Assembly (NCBI RefSeq): GCF_051020975.1
Contig: NW_027478167.1
Location: 10,726,001-10,790,000, forward strand
Origin: Osmia lignaria lignaria
Taxonomy: Eukaryota; Arthropoda; Insecta; Hymenoptera; Megachilidae
DNA: 64,000 bases
Direction of reading: 5' to 3'
In this document: positions 38,674 to 50,264 of the stretch, in pieces
Numbering within the stretch: the stretch's first letter is position 1
How the letters are laid out: each line of letters opens with the position of its first letter
Made by a program: the position numbers and the translations under genes
Notes under the pieces: model-generated
Told to the model about the DNA's origin: nothing
Seen by the model: only the letters and a program-made list of their open reading frames with translations
The model's database searches: none

Positions 38674-38994
38674 TTGCATATTTATCTCAAGGGAAGGGGC
38701 CTAACGGACATATTTCGAGATATTTCTTCTTCTTGTTGTTCTTCTTCTGCACAGCTAAACTGGAAGTGGCATTTCCAGCTCGCAATAGTGCAGAGTTATC
38801 TCAAAGAAAGGGGCCACGGTGTTTCTGTATCTCTATTATGTTGGTGCGGCTTCGGAACTTTTAAATATCTTGATATATCTCGAGAACTACTCATCTGATC
38901 AAAAAATATCATAGAACAAAAAAGTAGGAAACTAAATTCTCTACAAAAAAGGTCTCCTAACATTTTGCCATAGCTCGCTTCGTTTCCGAGATAT
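38674..38994 (+). repeat. 321-bp monomer, type g with a private deletion
   Basis: Near 38917 it reads gaacaaaaaagtagg where the sister units (1968, 8407, 13559, 41249) read gaacacaaaaagtagg, a loss of one base. It also carries actactcatc in place of actacgcatc. Both changes are private to this copy, so they arose after the block was duplicated. Confidence 0.85.
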
Positions 38995-40604
38995 TTGCAG
39001 ATTTATCTCAAGGGAAGGGGCCTGACGGACATATTTCGAGATATTTCTTCTTCTTTTTGTTCTTCTTCTGCACAGCTGAGCTGGAAGTGGCATTTGCAGG
39101 TCGCAATAGTGCAGAGTTATCTCAAAGAAAGGGGCCACGGTGTTTCTGTATCTCTATTATGTTGGTGCGGCTTCGGAACTTTTAAATATTTCGATATATC
39201 TCGAAAACTACGCTTCTGATCAAAAAATATCATAGAGCGTAAATTGTAGGAAACATTATTCTCTACAAAAAAGGTCTCTTAACATTTTGCCATAGCTCTC
39301 TTCGTTTCCGAGATATTTGCAGATTCAGCTCAAAGGAACTGGCCTGACGGACATATTTCGAGATATTTCTTCTTCTTGTTGTTCTTCCTCTGCACAGCTA
39401 AGCTGGAAGTGGCATTTGCAGCTCGCAATAGTGCAGAGTTATCTTAAAGAAAGGGGCCACGGTGTTTCTGTATCTCTATTATGTAGGTGCGGCTTCGGAA
39501 CTTTTAAATATCTTGATATATCTCGAGAACTACGCATCTGATCAAAAAATGTCATAGAACATAAAAAGTAGGAAACTTAATTCTCTACAAAAAAGGTCTC
39601 TTAACATTTTGCCATAGCTCGCTTCGTTTCCGAGATATTTGCATATTTATCTCAAGGGAAGGGGCCTGACGGACATATTTCGAGATATTTCTTCTTCTTG
39701 TTGTTCTTCTTCTGCACAGCTAAGCTGGAAGTGGCATTTGCGGCACGCACTAGTGCAGAGTTATCTCAAAGAAAGGGGCCACCGTGTTTCTGTATCTCTA
39801 TTATGTTGGTGCGGCTTCGGAACTTTTAAATATCTCGATATATCTCGAAAACTACGCTTCTGATCAAAAAATATCATAGAACATAAATTGTAGGAAACAT
39901 AATTCTCTACAAAAAAGGTCTCTTAACATTTTGCCAGAGCTCGCTTCGTTTCCGAGATATTTGCAGATTTATCTCAAGGGAAGGGGCCTAACGGACATAT
40001 TTCGAGATATTTCTTCTTCTTGTTGTTCTTCTTCTGCACAGCTAAACTGGAAGTGGCATTTCCAGCTCGCAATAGTGCAGAGTTATCTCAAAGAAAGGGG
40101 CCACGGTGTTTCTGTATCTCTATTATGTTGGTGCGGCTTCGGAACTTTTAAATAGCTTGATATATCTCGAGAACTACGCATCTGATCAAAAAATATCATA
40201 GAACACAAAAAGTAGGAAACTTAATTCTCTACAAAAAAGGTCTCTTAACATTTTGCCATAGCTCGCTTCGTTTCCGAGATATTTGCAGATTTATCTCAAG
40301 GGAAGGGGCCTGACGGACATATTTCGAGATATTTCTTCTTCTTGTTGTTCTTCTTCTGCACAGCTAAGCTGGAAGTGGCATTTGCGGCTCGCACTAGTGC
40401 AGAGTTATCTCAAAGAAAGGGGCCACGGTGTTTCTGTATCTGTATTATGTTGGTGCGGCTTCGGAACTTTTAAATATCTTGATATATCTCGAGAACTACG
40501 CATCTGATCAAAAAATATCATAGAACATAAAAAGTAGGAAACTTAATTCTCTACAAAAAAGGTCTCTTAACATTTTGCCATAGCTCGCTTCGTTTCCGAG
40601 ATAT

Positions 40605-40926
40605 TTGCAGATTTATCTCAAGGGAAGGGGCCTGACGGACATATTTCGAGATATTTCTTCTTCTTGTTGTTCTTCTTCTGCACAGCTAAGCTGGAAGTGG
40701 CATTTGCGGCTCGCACTAGTGCAGAGTTATCTCAAAGAAAGGGGCCACGGTGTTTCTGTATCTCTATTATGTTGGTGCGGCTTCGGAACTTTTAAATATC
40801 TCGATATATCTCGAAAACTTCGCTTCTGATCGAAAAATATCATAGAACATAAATTGTAGGAAACATAATTCTCTACAAAAAGCGTCTCTTAACATTTTGC
40901 CATAGCTCGCTTCGTTTCCGAGATAT
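40605..40926 (+). repeat. Hybrid monomer: d-like 5' part, e 3' part
   Basis: The unit lacks the cctgtcgg of type e (A at 40635) but has tatctctatt (C at 40764), gatcgaaaaa and aaaaagcgtc, which mark type e. The left neighbour is d and the right is f. It ends the third alpha copy and begins beta copy 2. A private change gives aaaacttcgcttc. Confidence 0.8.
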
Positions 40927-43900
40927 TTGCAGATTCAGCTCAAAGGAACGGGCCTGACGGACATATTTCGAGATACTTCTTTTTCTTGTTGTTCTTCCTC
41001 TGCACAGCTAAGCTGGAAGTGGCATTTGCAGCTCGCAATAGTGCAGAGTTATCTCAAAGAAAGGGGCCACGGTGTTTCTGTATCTCTATTATGTTGGTGC
41101 GGCTTCGGAACTTTTAAATATCTTGATATATCTCGAGAACTACGCATCTGATCAAAAAATGTCATAGAACATAAAAAGTAGGAAACTTAATTCTCTACAA
41201 AAAAGGTCTCTTAACATTTTGCCATAGCTCGCTTCGTTTCCGAGATATTTGCATATTTATCTCAAGGGAAGGGGCCTAACGGACATATTTCGAGATATTT
41301 CTTCTTCTTGTTGTTCTTCTTCTGCACAGCTAAACTGGAAGTGGCATTTCCAGCTCGCAATAGTGCAGAGTTATCTCAAAGAAAGGGGCCACGGTGTTTC
41401 TGTATCTCTATTATGTTGGTGCGGCTTCGGAACTTTTAAATATCTTGATATATCTCGAGAACTACGCATCTGATCAAAAAATATCATAGAACACAAAAAG
41501 TAGGAAACTAAATTCTCTACAAAAAAGGTCTCCTAACATTTTGCCATAGCTCGCTTCGTTTCCGAGATATTTGCAGATTTATCTCAAGGGAAGGGGCCTG
41601 ACGGACATATTTCGAGATATTTCTTCTTCTTTTTGTTCTTCTTCTGCACAGCTGAGCTGGAAGTGGCATTTGCAGGTCGCAATAGTGCAGAGTTATCTCA
41701 AAGAAAGGGGCCACGGTGTTTCTGTATCTCTATTATGTTGGTGCGGCTTCGGAACTTTTAAATATTTCGATATATCTCGAAAACTACGCTTCTGATCAAA
41801 AAATATCATAGAGCGTAAATTGTAGGAAACATTATTCTCTACAAAAAAGGTCTCTTAACATTTTGCCATAGCTCTCTTCGTTTCCGAGATATTTGCAGAT
41901 TCAGCTCAAAGGAACTGGCCTGACGGACATATTTCGAGATATTTCTTCTTCTTGTTGTTCTTCCTCTGCACAGCTAAGCTGGAAGTGGCATTTGCAGCTC
42001 GCAATAGTGCAGAGTTATCTTAAAGAAAGGGGCCACGGTGTTTCTGTATCTCTATTATGTAGGTGCGGCTTCGGAACTTTTAAATATCTTGATATATCTC
42101 GAGAACTACGCATCTGATCAAAAAATGTCATAGAACATAAAAAGTAGGAAACTTAATTCTCTACAAAAAAGGTCTCTTAACATTTTGCCATAGCTCGCTT
42201 CGTTTCCGAGATATTTGCATATTTATCTCAAGGGAAGGGGCCTGACGGACATATTTCGAGATATTTCTTCTTCTTGTTGTTCTTCTTCTGCACAGCTAAG
42301 CTGGAAGTGGCATTTGCGGCACGCACTAGTGCAGAGTTATCTCAAAGAAAGGGGCCACCGTGTTTCTGTATCTCTATTATGTTGGTGCGGCTTCGGAACT
42401 TTTAAATATCTCGATATATCTCGAAAACTACGCTTCTGATCAAAAAATATCATAGAACATAAATTGTAGGAAACATAATTCTCTACAAAAAAGGTCTCTT
42501 AACATTTTGCCATAGCTCGCTTCGTTTCCGAGATATTTGCAGATTTATCTCAAGGGAAGGGGCCTGACGGACATATTTCGAGATATTTCTTCTTCTTGTT
42601 GTTCTTCTTCTGCACAGCTAAGCTGGAAGTGGCATTTGCGGCTCGCACTAGTGCAGAGTTATCTCAAAGAAAGGGGCCACGGTGTTTCTGTATCTGTATT
42701 ATGTTGGTGCGGCTTCGGAACTTTTAAATATCTTGATATATCTCGAGAACTACGCATCTGATCAAAAAATATCATAGAACATAAAAAGTAGGAAACTTAA
42801 TTCTCTACAAAAAAGGTCTCTTAACATTTTGCCATAGCTCGCTTCGTTTCCGAGATATTTGCAGATTTATCTCAAGGGAAGGGGCCTGACGGACATATTT
42901 CGAGATATTTCTTCTTCTTGTTGTTCTTCTTCTGCACAGCTAAGCTGGAAGTGGCATTTGCGGCTCGCACTAGTGCAGAGTTATCTCAAAGAAGGGGGCC
43001 ACGGTGTTTCTGTATCTGTATTATGTTGGTGCGGCTTCGGCACTTTTAAATATCTTGATATATCTCGAGAACTACGCATCTGATCAAAAAATATCATAGA
43101 AGATAAAAAGTAGGAAACTTAATTCTCTACAAAAAAGGTCTCTTAACATTTTGCCATAGCTCTCTTCGTTTCCGAGATATTTGCAGATTCAGCTCAAAGG
43201 AACTGGCCTGACGGACATATTTCGAGATATTTCTTCTTCTTCTTGTTCTTCCTCTGCACAGCTAAGCTGGAAGTGGCATTTGCAGCTCGCAATAGTGCAG
43301 AGTTATCTTAAAGAAAGGGGCCACGGTGTTTCTGTATCTCTATTATGTAGGTGCGGCTTCGGAACTTTTAAATATCTTGATATATCTCGAGAACTACGCA
43401 TCTGATCAAAAAATGACATAGAACATAAAAAGTAGGAAACTTAATTCTCTACAAAAAAGGTCTCTTAACATTTTGCCATAGCTCGCTTCGTTTCCGAGAT
43501 ATTTGCATATTTATCTCAAGGGAAGGGGCCTGACGGACATATTTCGAGATATTTCTTCTTCTTGTTGTTCTTCTTCTGCACAGCTAAGCTGGAAGTGGCA
43601 TTTGCGGCACGCACTAGTGCAGAGTTATCTCAAAGAAAGGGGCCACCGTGTTTCTGTATCTCTATTATGTTGGTGCGGCTTCGGAACTTTTAAATATCTC
43701 GATATATCTCGAAAACTACGCTTCTGATCAAAAAATATCATAGAACATAAATTGTGGGAAACATAATTCTCTACAAAAAAGGTCTCTTAACATTTTGCCA
43801 TAGCTCGCTTCGTTTCCGAGATATTTGCAGATTTATCTCAAGGGAAGGGGCCTAACGGACATATTTCGAGATATTTCTTCTTCTTGTTGTTCTTCTTCTG

Positions 43901-46900
43901 CACAGCTAAACTGGAAGTGGCATTTCCAGCTCGCAATAGTGCAGAGTTATCTCAAAGAAAGGGGCCACGGTGTTTCTGTATCTCTATTATGTTGGTGCGG
44001 CTTCGGAACTTTTAAATAGCTTGATATATCTCGAGAACTACGCATCTGATCAAAAAATATCATAGAACACAAAAAGTAGGAAACTTAATTCTCTACAAAA
44101 AAGGTCTCTTAACATTTTGCCATAGCTCGCTTCGTTTCCGAGATATTTGCAGATTTATCTCAAGGGAAGGGGCCTGACGGACATATTTCGAGATATTTCT
44201 TCTTCTTGTTGTTCTTCTTCTGCACAGCTAAGCTGGAAGTGGCATTTGCGGCTCGCACTAGTGCAGAGTTATCTCAAAGAAAGGGGCCACGGTGTTTCTG
44301 TATCTGTATTATGTTGGTGCGGCTTCGGCACTTTTAAATATCTTGATATATCTCGAGAACTACGCATCTGATCAAAAAATATCATAGAAGATAAAAAGTA
44401 GGAAACTTAATTCTCTACAAAAAAGGTCTCTTAATATTTCGCCATAGCTCGCTTCTTTTCCGAGATATTTGCAGATTTATCTCAAGGGAAGGGGCCTGTC
44501 GGACATATTTCGAGATATTTCTTCTTCTTGTTGTTCTTCTTCTGCACAGCTAAGCTGGAAGTGGCATTTGCGGCTCGCACTAGTGCAGAGTTATCTCAAA
44601 GAAAGGGGCCACGGTGTTTCTGTATCTCTATTATGTTGGTGCGGCTTCGGAACTTTTAAATATCTCGATATATCTCGAAAACTACGCTTCTGATCGAAAA
44701 ATATCATAGAACATAAATTGTAGGAAACATAATTCTCTACAAAAAGCGTCTCTTAACATTTTGCCATAGCTCGCTTCGTTTCCGAGATATTTGCAGATTC
44801 AGCTCAAAGGAACGGGCCTGACGGACATATTTCGAGATACTTCTTTTTCTTGTTGTTCTTCCTCTGCACAGCTAAGCTGGAAGTGGCATTTGCAGCTCGC
44901 AATAGTGCAGAGTTATCTCAAAGAAAGGGGCCACGGTGTTTCTGTATCTCTATTATGTTGGTGCGGCTTCGGAACTTTTAAATATCTCGATATATCTCGA
45001 CAACTACGCTTCTGATCAAAAAATATCATAGAACATAAAAAGTAGGAAACTTAATTCTCTACAAAAAAGGTCTCTTAACATTTTGCCATAGCTCGCTTCG
45101 TTTCCGAGATATTTGCAGATTTATCTCAAGGGAAGGGGCCTAACGGACATATTTCGAGATATTTCTTCTTCTTGTTGTTCTTCTTCTGCACAGCTAAACT
45201 GGAAGTGGCATTTCCAGCTCGCAATAGTGCAGAGTTATCTCAAAGAAAGGGGCCACGGTGTTTCTGTATCTCTATTATGTTGGTGCGGCTTCGGAACTTT
45301 TAAATAGCTTGATATATCTCGAGAACTACGCATCTGATCAAAAAATATCATAGAACACAAAAAGTAGGAAACTTAATTCTCTACAAAAAAGGTCTCTTAG
45401 CATTTTGCCATAGCTCGCTTCGTTTCCGAGATATTTGCAGATTTATCTCAAGGGAAGGGGCCTGACGGACATATTTCGAGATATTTCTTCTTCTTGTTGT
45501 TCTTCTTCGGCACAGCTGAGCTGGAAGTGGCATTTGCAGGTCGCAATAGTGCAGAGTTATCTCAAAGAAAGGGGCCACGGTGTTTCTGTATCTCGATTAT
45601 GTTGGTGCGGCTTCGGAACTTTTAAATATCTCGATATATCTCGAAAACTACGCTTCTGATCAAAAAATATCATAGAGCGTAAATTGTAGGAAACATTATT
45701 CTCTACAAAAAAGGTCTCTTAACATTTTGCCATAGCTCGCTTCGTTTCCGAGATATTTGCAGATTCATCTCAAGGGAAGGGGTCTGACGGACATATTTCG
45801 AGATATTTCTTCTTCTTGTTGTTCTTCTTCTGCACAGCTAAGCTCGAAGCGGCATTTGCAGCTCGCAATAGTGCAGAGTTATCTCAAAGAAAGAGGCCAC
45901 GGTGTTTCTGTACCTCTATTATGTTGGTGCAGCTTCGGAACTTTTAAATATCTTGATATATCTCGAGAACTACGCATCTGATCAAAAAATATCATTGAAC
46001 ATAAAAAGTAGGAAACTTAATTCTCTACAAAAAAGGTCTCTTAACATTTTGCCATAGCTCGCTTCGTTTCCGAGATATTTGCAGATTCATCTCAAGGGAA
46101 GTGGCCTGACGGACATATTTCGAGATATTTCTTCTTCTTGTTGTTCTTCTTCTGCACAGCTGAGCTGGAAGTGGCATTTGCAGGTCGCAATAGTGCAGAG
46201 TTATCTCAAAGAAAGGGGCCACGGTGTTTCTGTATCTCTATTATGTTGGTGCGGCTTCGGAACTTTTAAATATCTTGATATATCTCGAGAACTACGCATC
46301 TGATCAAAAAATATCATAGAACATAAAAAGTAGGAAACTTAATTCTCTACAAAAAAGGTCTCTCAACATTTTGCCTTAGCTCTCTTCGTTTCCGAGATAT
46401 TTGCAGATTTATCTCAAGGGAAGGGGCCTGACGGACATATTTCGAGATATTTCTTCTTCTTGTTGTTCTTCTTCTGCACAGCTAAGCTCGAAGTGGCATT
46501 TGCAGCTCGCAATAGTGCAGAGTTATCTCAAAGAAAGAGGCCACGGTGTTTCTGTACCTCTATTATGTTGGTGCAGCTTCGGAACTTTTAAATATCTTGA
46601 TATATCTCGAGAACTACGCATCTGATCAAAAAATATCATCGAACATAAAAAGTAGGAAACTTAATTCTCTACAAAAAAGGTCTCTTAACATTTTGCCATA
46701 GCTCTCTTCGTTTCCGAGATATTTGCAGATTCAGCTCAAAGGAACTGGCCTGACGGACATATTTCGAGTTATTTCTTCTTCTTGTTGTTCTTCCTCTGCA
46801 CAGCTAAGCTGGAAGTGGCATTTGCAGCTCGCAATAGTGCAGAGTTATCTTAAAGAAAGGAGCCACGGTGTTTCTGTATCTCTATTATGTAGGTGCGGCT

Positions 46901-49298
46901 TCGGAACTTTTAAATATCTTGATATATCTCGAGAACTACGCATCTGATCAAAAAATGTCATAGAAGATAAAAAGTAGGAAACTTAATTCTCTACAAAAAA
47001 GGTCTCTTAACATTTTGCCATACCTCGCTTCGTTTCCGAGATATTTGCATATTTATCTCAAGGGAAGGGGCCTGACGGACATATTTCGAGATATTTCTTC
47101 TTCTTGTTGTTCTTCTTCTGCACAGCTAAGCTGGAAGTCGCATTTGCGGCTCGCACTAGTGCAGAGTTATCTCAAAGAAAGGGGCCACCGTGTTTCTGTA
47201 TCTCTATTATGTTGGTGCGGCTTCGGAACTTTTAAATATCTCGATATATCTCGAAAACTACGCTTCTGATCAAAAAATATCATAGAACATAAATTGTAGG
47301 AAACATAATTCTCTACAAAAAAGGTCTCTTAACATTTTGCCATAGCTCGCTTCGTTTCCGAGATATTTGCAGATTCATCTCAAGGGAATGGGTCTGACGG
47401 ACATATTTCGAGATATTTCTTCTTCTTGTTGTTCTTCTTCTGCACAGCTAAGCTCGAAGCGGCATTTGCAGCTCGCAATAGTGCAGAGTTATCTCAAAGA
47501 AAGAGGCCACGGTGTTTCTGTACCTCTATTATGTTGGTGCAGCTTCGGAACTTTTAAATATCTTGATATATCTCGAGAACTACGCATCTGATCAAAAAAT
47601 ATCATAGAACATAAATTGTAGGAAACATAATTCTCTACAAAAAAGGTCTCGTAACATTTTGCCATAGCTCGCTTCGTTTCCGAGATATTTGCAGATATAT
47701 CTCAAGGGAAGGGGCCTGACGGACATATTTCGAGATATTTCTTCTTCTTGTTGTTCTTCTTCTGCACAGCTAAGCTGGAAGTGGCATTTACAGCTCGCAA
47801 TAGTGCAGAGTTATCTCAAAGAAAGGGGCCACGGTGTTTCTGTATCTCTATTATGTTGGTGCGGCTTCGGAACTTTTAAATATATCGATATATCTCGAAA
47901 ACTACGCTTCTGATCAAAAAATATCATAGAACATAAAAAGTAGGAAACTTAATTCTCTACAAAAAAGGTCTCTTAACATTTCGCCATAGCTCTCTTCGTT
48001 TCCGAGATATTTGCAGATTCAGCTCAAAGGAACTGGCCTGACGGACATATTTCGAGTTATTTCTTCTTCTTGTTGTTCTTCCTCTGCACAGCTAAGCTGG
48101 AAGTGGCATTTGCGGCTCGCACTAGTGCAGAGTTATCTCAAAGAAAGGGGCCACGGTGTTTCTGTATCTCTATTATGTAGGTGCGGCTTCGGAACTTTTA
48201 AATATCTTGATATATCTCGAGAACTACGCATCTGATCAAAAAATGTCATAGAAGATAAAAAGTAGGAAACTTAATTCTCTACAAAAAAGGTCTCTTAACA
48301 TTTTGCCATAGCTCGCTTCGTTTCCGAGATATTTGCATATTTATCTCAAGGGAAGGGGCCTGACGGACATATTTCGAGATATTTCTTCTTCTTGTTGTTC
48401 TTCTTCTGCACAGCTAAGCTGGAAGTCGCATTTGCGGCTCGCACTAGTGCAGAGTTATCTCAAAGAAAGGGGCCACCGTGTTTCTGTATCTCTATTATGT
48501 TGGTGCGGCTTCGGAACTTTTAAATATCTCGATATATCTCGAAAACTACGCTTCTGATCAAAAAATATCATAGAACATAAATTGTAGGAAACATAATTCT
48601 CTACAAAAAAGGTCTCTTAACATTTTGCCATAGCTCGCTTCGTTTCCGAGATATTTGCAGATTCATCTCAAGGGAAGGGGTCTGACGGACATATTTCGAG
48701 ATATTTCTTCTTCTTGTTGTTCTTCTTCTGCACAGCTAAGCTCGAAGCGGCATTTGCAGCTCGCAATAGTGCAGAGTTATCTCAAAGAAAGAGGCCACGG
48801 TGTTTCTGTACCTCTATTATGTTGGTGCAGCTTCGGAACTTTTAAATATCTTGATATATCTCGAGAACTACGCATCTGATCAAAAAATATCAGAGAACAT
48901 AAATTGTAGGAAACATAATTCTCTACAAAAAAGGTCTCGTAACATTTTGCCATAGCTCGCTTCGTTTCCGAGATATTTGCAGATATATCTCAAGGGAAGG
49001 GGCCTGACGGACATATTTCGAGATATTTCTTCTTCTTGTTGTTCTTCTTCTGCACAGCTAAGCTGGAAGTGGCATTTACAGCTCGCAATAGTGCAGAGTT
49101 ATCTCAAAGAAAGGGGCCACGGTGTTTCTGTATCTCTATTATGTTGGTGCGGCTTCGGAACTTTTAAATATCCTGATATATCTCGAGAACTACGCATCTG
49201 ATCAAAAAATATCATAGAACCTGAAAAGTAGGAAACTTAATTCTCTACAAAAAAGGTCTCTTAACATTTTGCCATAGCTCGCTTCGTTTCCGAGATAT
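40764..49298 (+). repeat. Large block beta, copy 2
   Basis: Counterpart of 13074-21608. It lacks the h unit between c (42215) and d (42537), but has separate h (45113) and q (45435) units. Private differences include aaaggagcc in the v unit (46723) and gccatacctc before 47045. The gccatacctc change is shared with 52489 and not with 19325, so it links this copy to the 49.9-53.3 kb block. Confidence 0.88.
44500..47789 (+). repeat. Block delta, copy 1 (about 3.3 kb)
   Basis: Order e-end, f, h, q, s, t, u, v, w, x, then the start of y. It repeats at 49974-53263, offset 5474 (17 monomers). It is the part of beta copy 2 that was copied again. Differences noticed: tgtagg against tgtaag near 44713/50187, and aggagcc against aggggcc in the v units. 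Confidence 0.88.
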
Positions 49299-49942
49299 TT
49301 GCAGATTTATCTCAAGGGAAGGGGCCTGACGGACATATTTCGAGATATTTCTTCTTCTTGTTGTTCTTCTTCTGCACAGCTGAGCTGGAAGTGGCATTTG
49401 CAGGTCGCAATAGTGCAGAGTTATCTCAAAGAAAGGGGCCACGGTGTTTCTGTATCTCTATTATGTTGGTGCGGCTTCGGAACTTTTAAATATCTCGATA
49501 TATCTCGAAAACTACGCTTCTGATCAAAAAATATCATAGAACATAAATTGTAGGAAACATAATTTTTTACAAAAAAGGTCTCTTAACATTTTGCCATAGC
49601 TCGCTTCGTTTCCGAGATATTTGCAGATTTATCTCAAGGGAAGGGGCCTGACGGACATATTTCGAGATATTTCTTCTTCTTGTTGTTCTTCTTCTGCACA
49701 GCTAAGCTGGAAGTGGCATTTGCGGCTCGCACTAGTGCAGAGTTATCTCGAAGAAAGGGGCCACGGTGTTTCTGTATCTCTATTATGTTGGTGCGGCTTC
49801 GGAACTTTTAAATATCTCGATATATCTCGAAAACTACGCTTCTGATCAAAAAATATCATAGAACATAAAAAGTAGGAAACTTAATTCTCTACAAAAAAGG
49901 TCTCTTAACATTTTGCCATAGCTCGCTTCGTTTCCGAGATAT
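49299..49942 (+). repeat. Spacer monomers B (ctgag) and C between delta copies
   Basis: The units at 49299 and 49621 match the B and C types of the gamma block, with the ataattttttac junction and ctcgaagaaagg. Elsewhere C is followed by D, but here it is followed by an e-type hybrid. Confidence 0.82.
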
Positions 49943-50264
49943 TTGCAGATTTATCTCAAGGGAAGGGGCCTGACGGACATATTTCGAGATATTTCTTCTT
50001 CTTGTTGTTCTTCTTCTGCACAGCTAAGCTGGAAGTGGCATTTGCGGCTCGCACTAGTGCAGAGTTATCTCAAAGAAAGGGGCCACGGTGTTTCTGTATC
50101 TCTATTATGTTGGTGCGGCTTCGGAACTTTTAAATATCTCGATATATCTCGAAAACTACGCTTCTGATCGAAAAATATCATAGAACATAAATTGTAAGAA
50201 ACATAATTCTCTACAAAAAGCGTCTCTTAACATTTTGCCATAGCTCGCTTCGTTTCCGAGATAT
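49943..50264 (+). repeat. Hybrid monomer at the left edge of delta copy 2
   Basis: The 5' part has the common ttaacattttgcc and cctgacgg (A at 49973). The 3' part is type e (gatcgaaaaa near 50169, tgtaagaaac, aaaaagcgtc). The switch lies between 49973 and 50169. Confidence 0.75.

Larger units (their letters stand above)
35604..40736 (+). repeat. Third copy of 5337-10470 (alpha region)
   Basis: Order I-end, n, o, p, a, b, c, d, e, f, g, i, b, c, h, d, then the start of the next unit, at an offset of 30267 (30266 after the one-base deletion near 38917). Private changes include gtgacattt at about 38447, actactcatc at 38890, the deletion, and gccagagctc at 39937. It lacks the taagatttt change of copies 1 and 2. 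Confidence 0.9.

Noticed and set aside
39931..40155. Plus-strand frames extended upstream at 39931, 47015 and 52489
   Set aside because: Single changes in the usual catagctc (to cagagctc or catacctc) remove the TAG and lengthen the same non-ATG frame. There is no evidence of translation.
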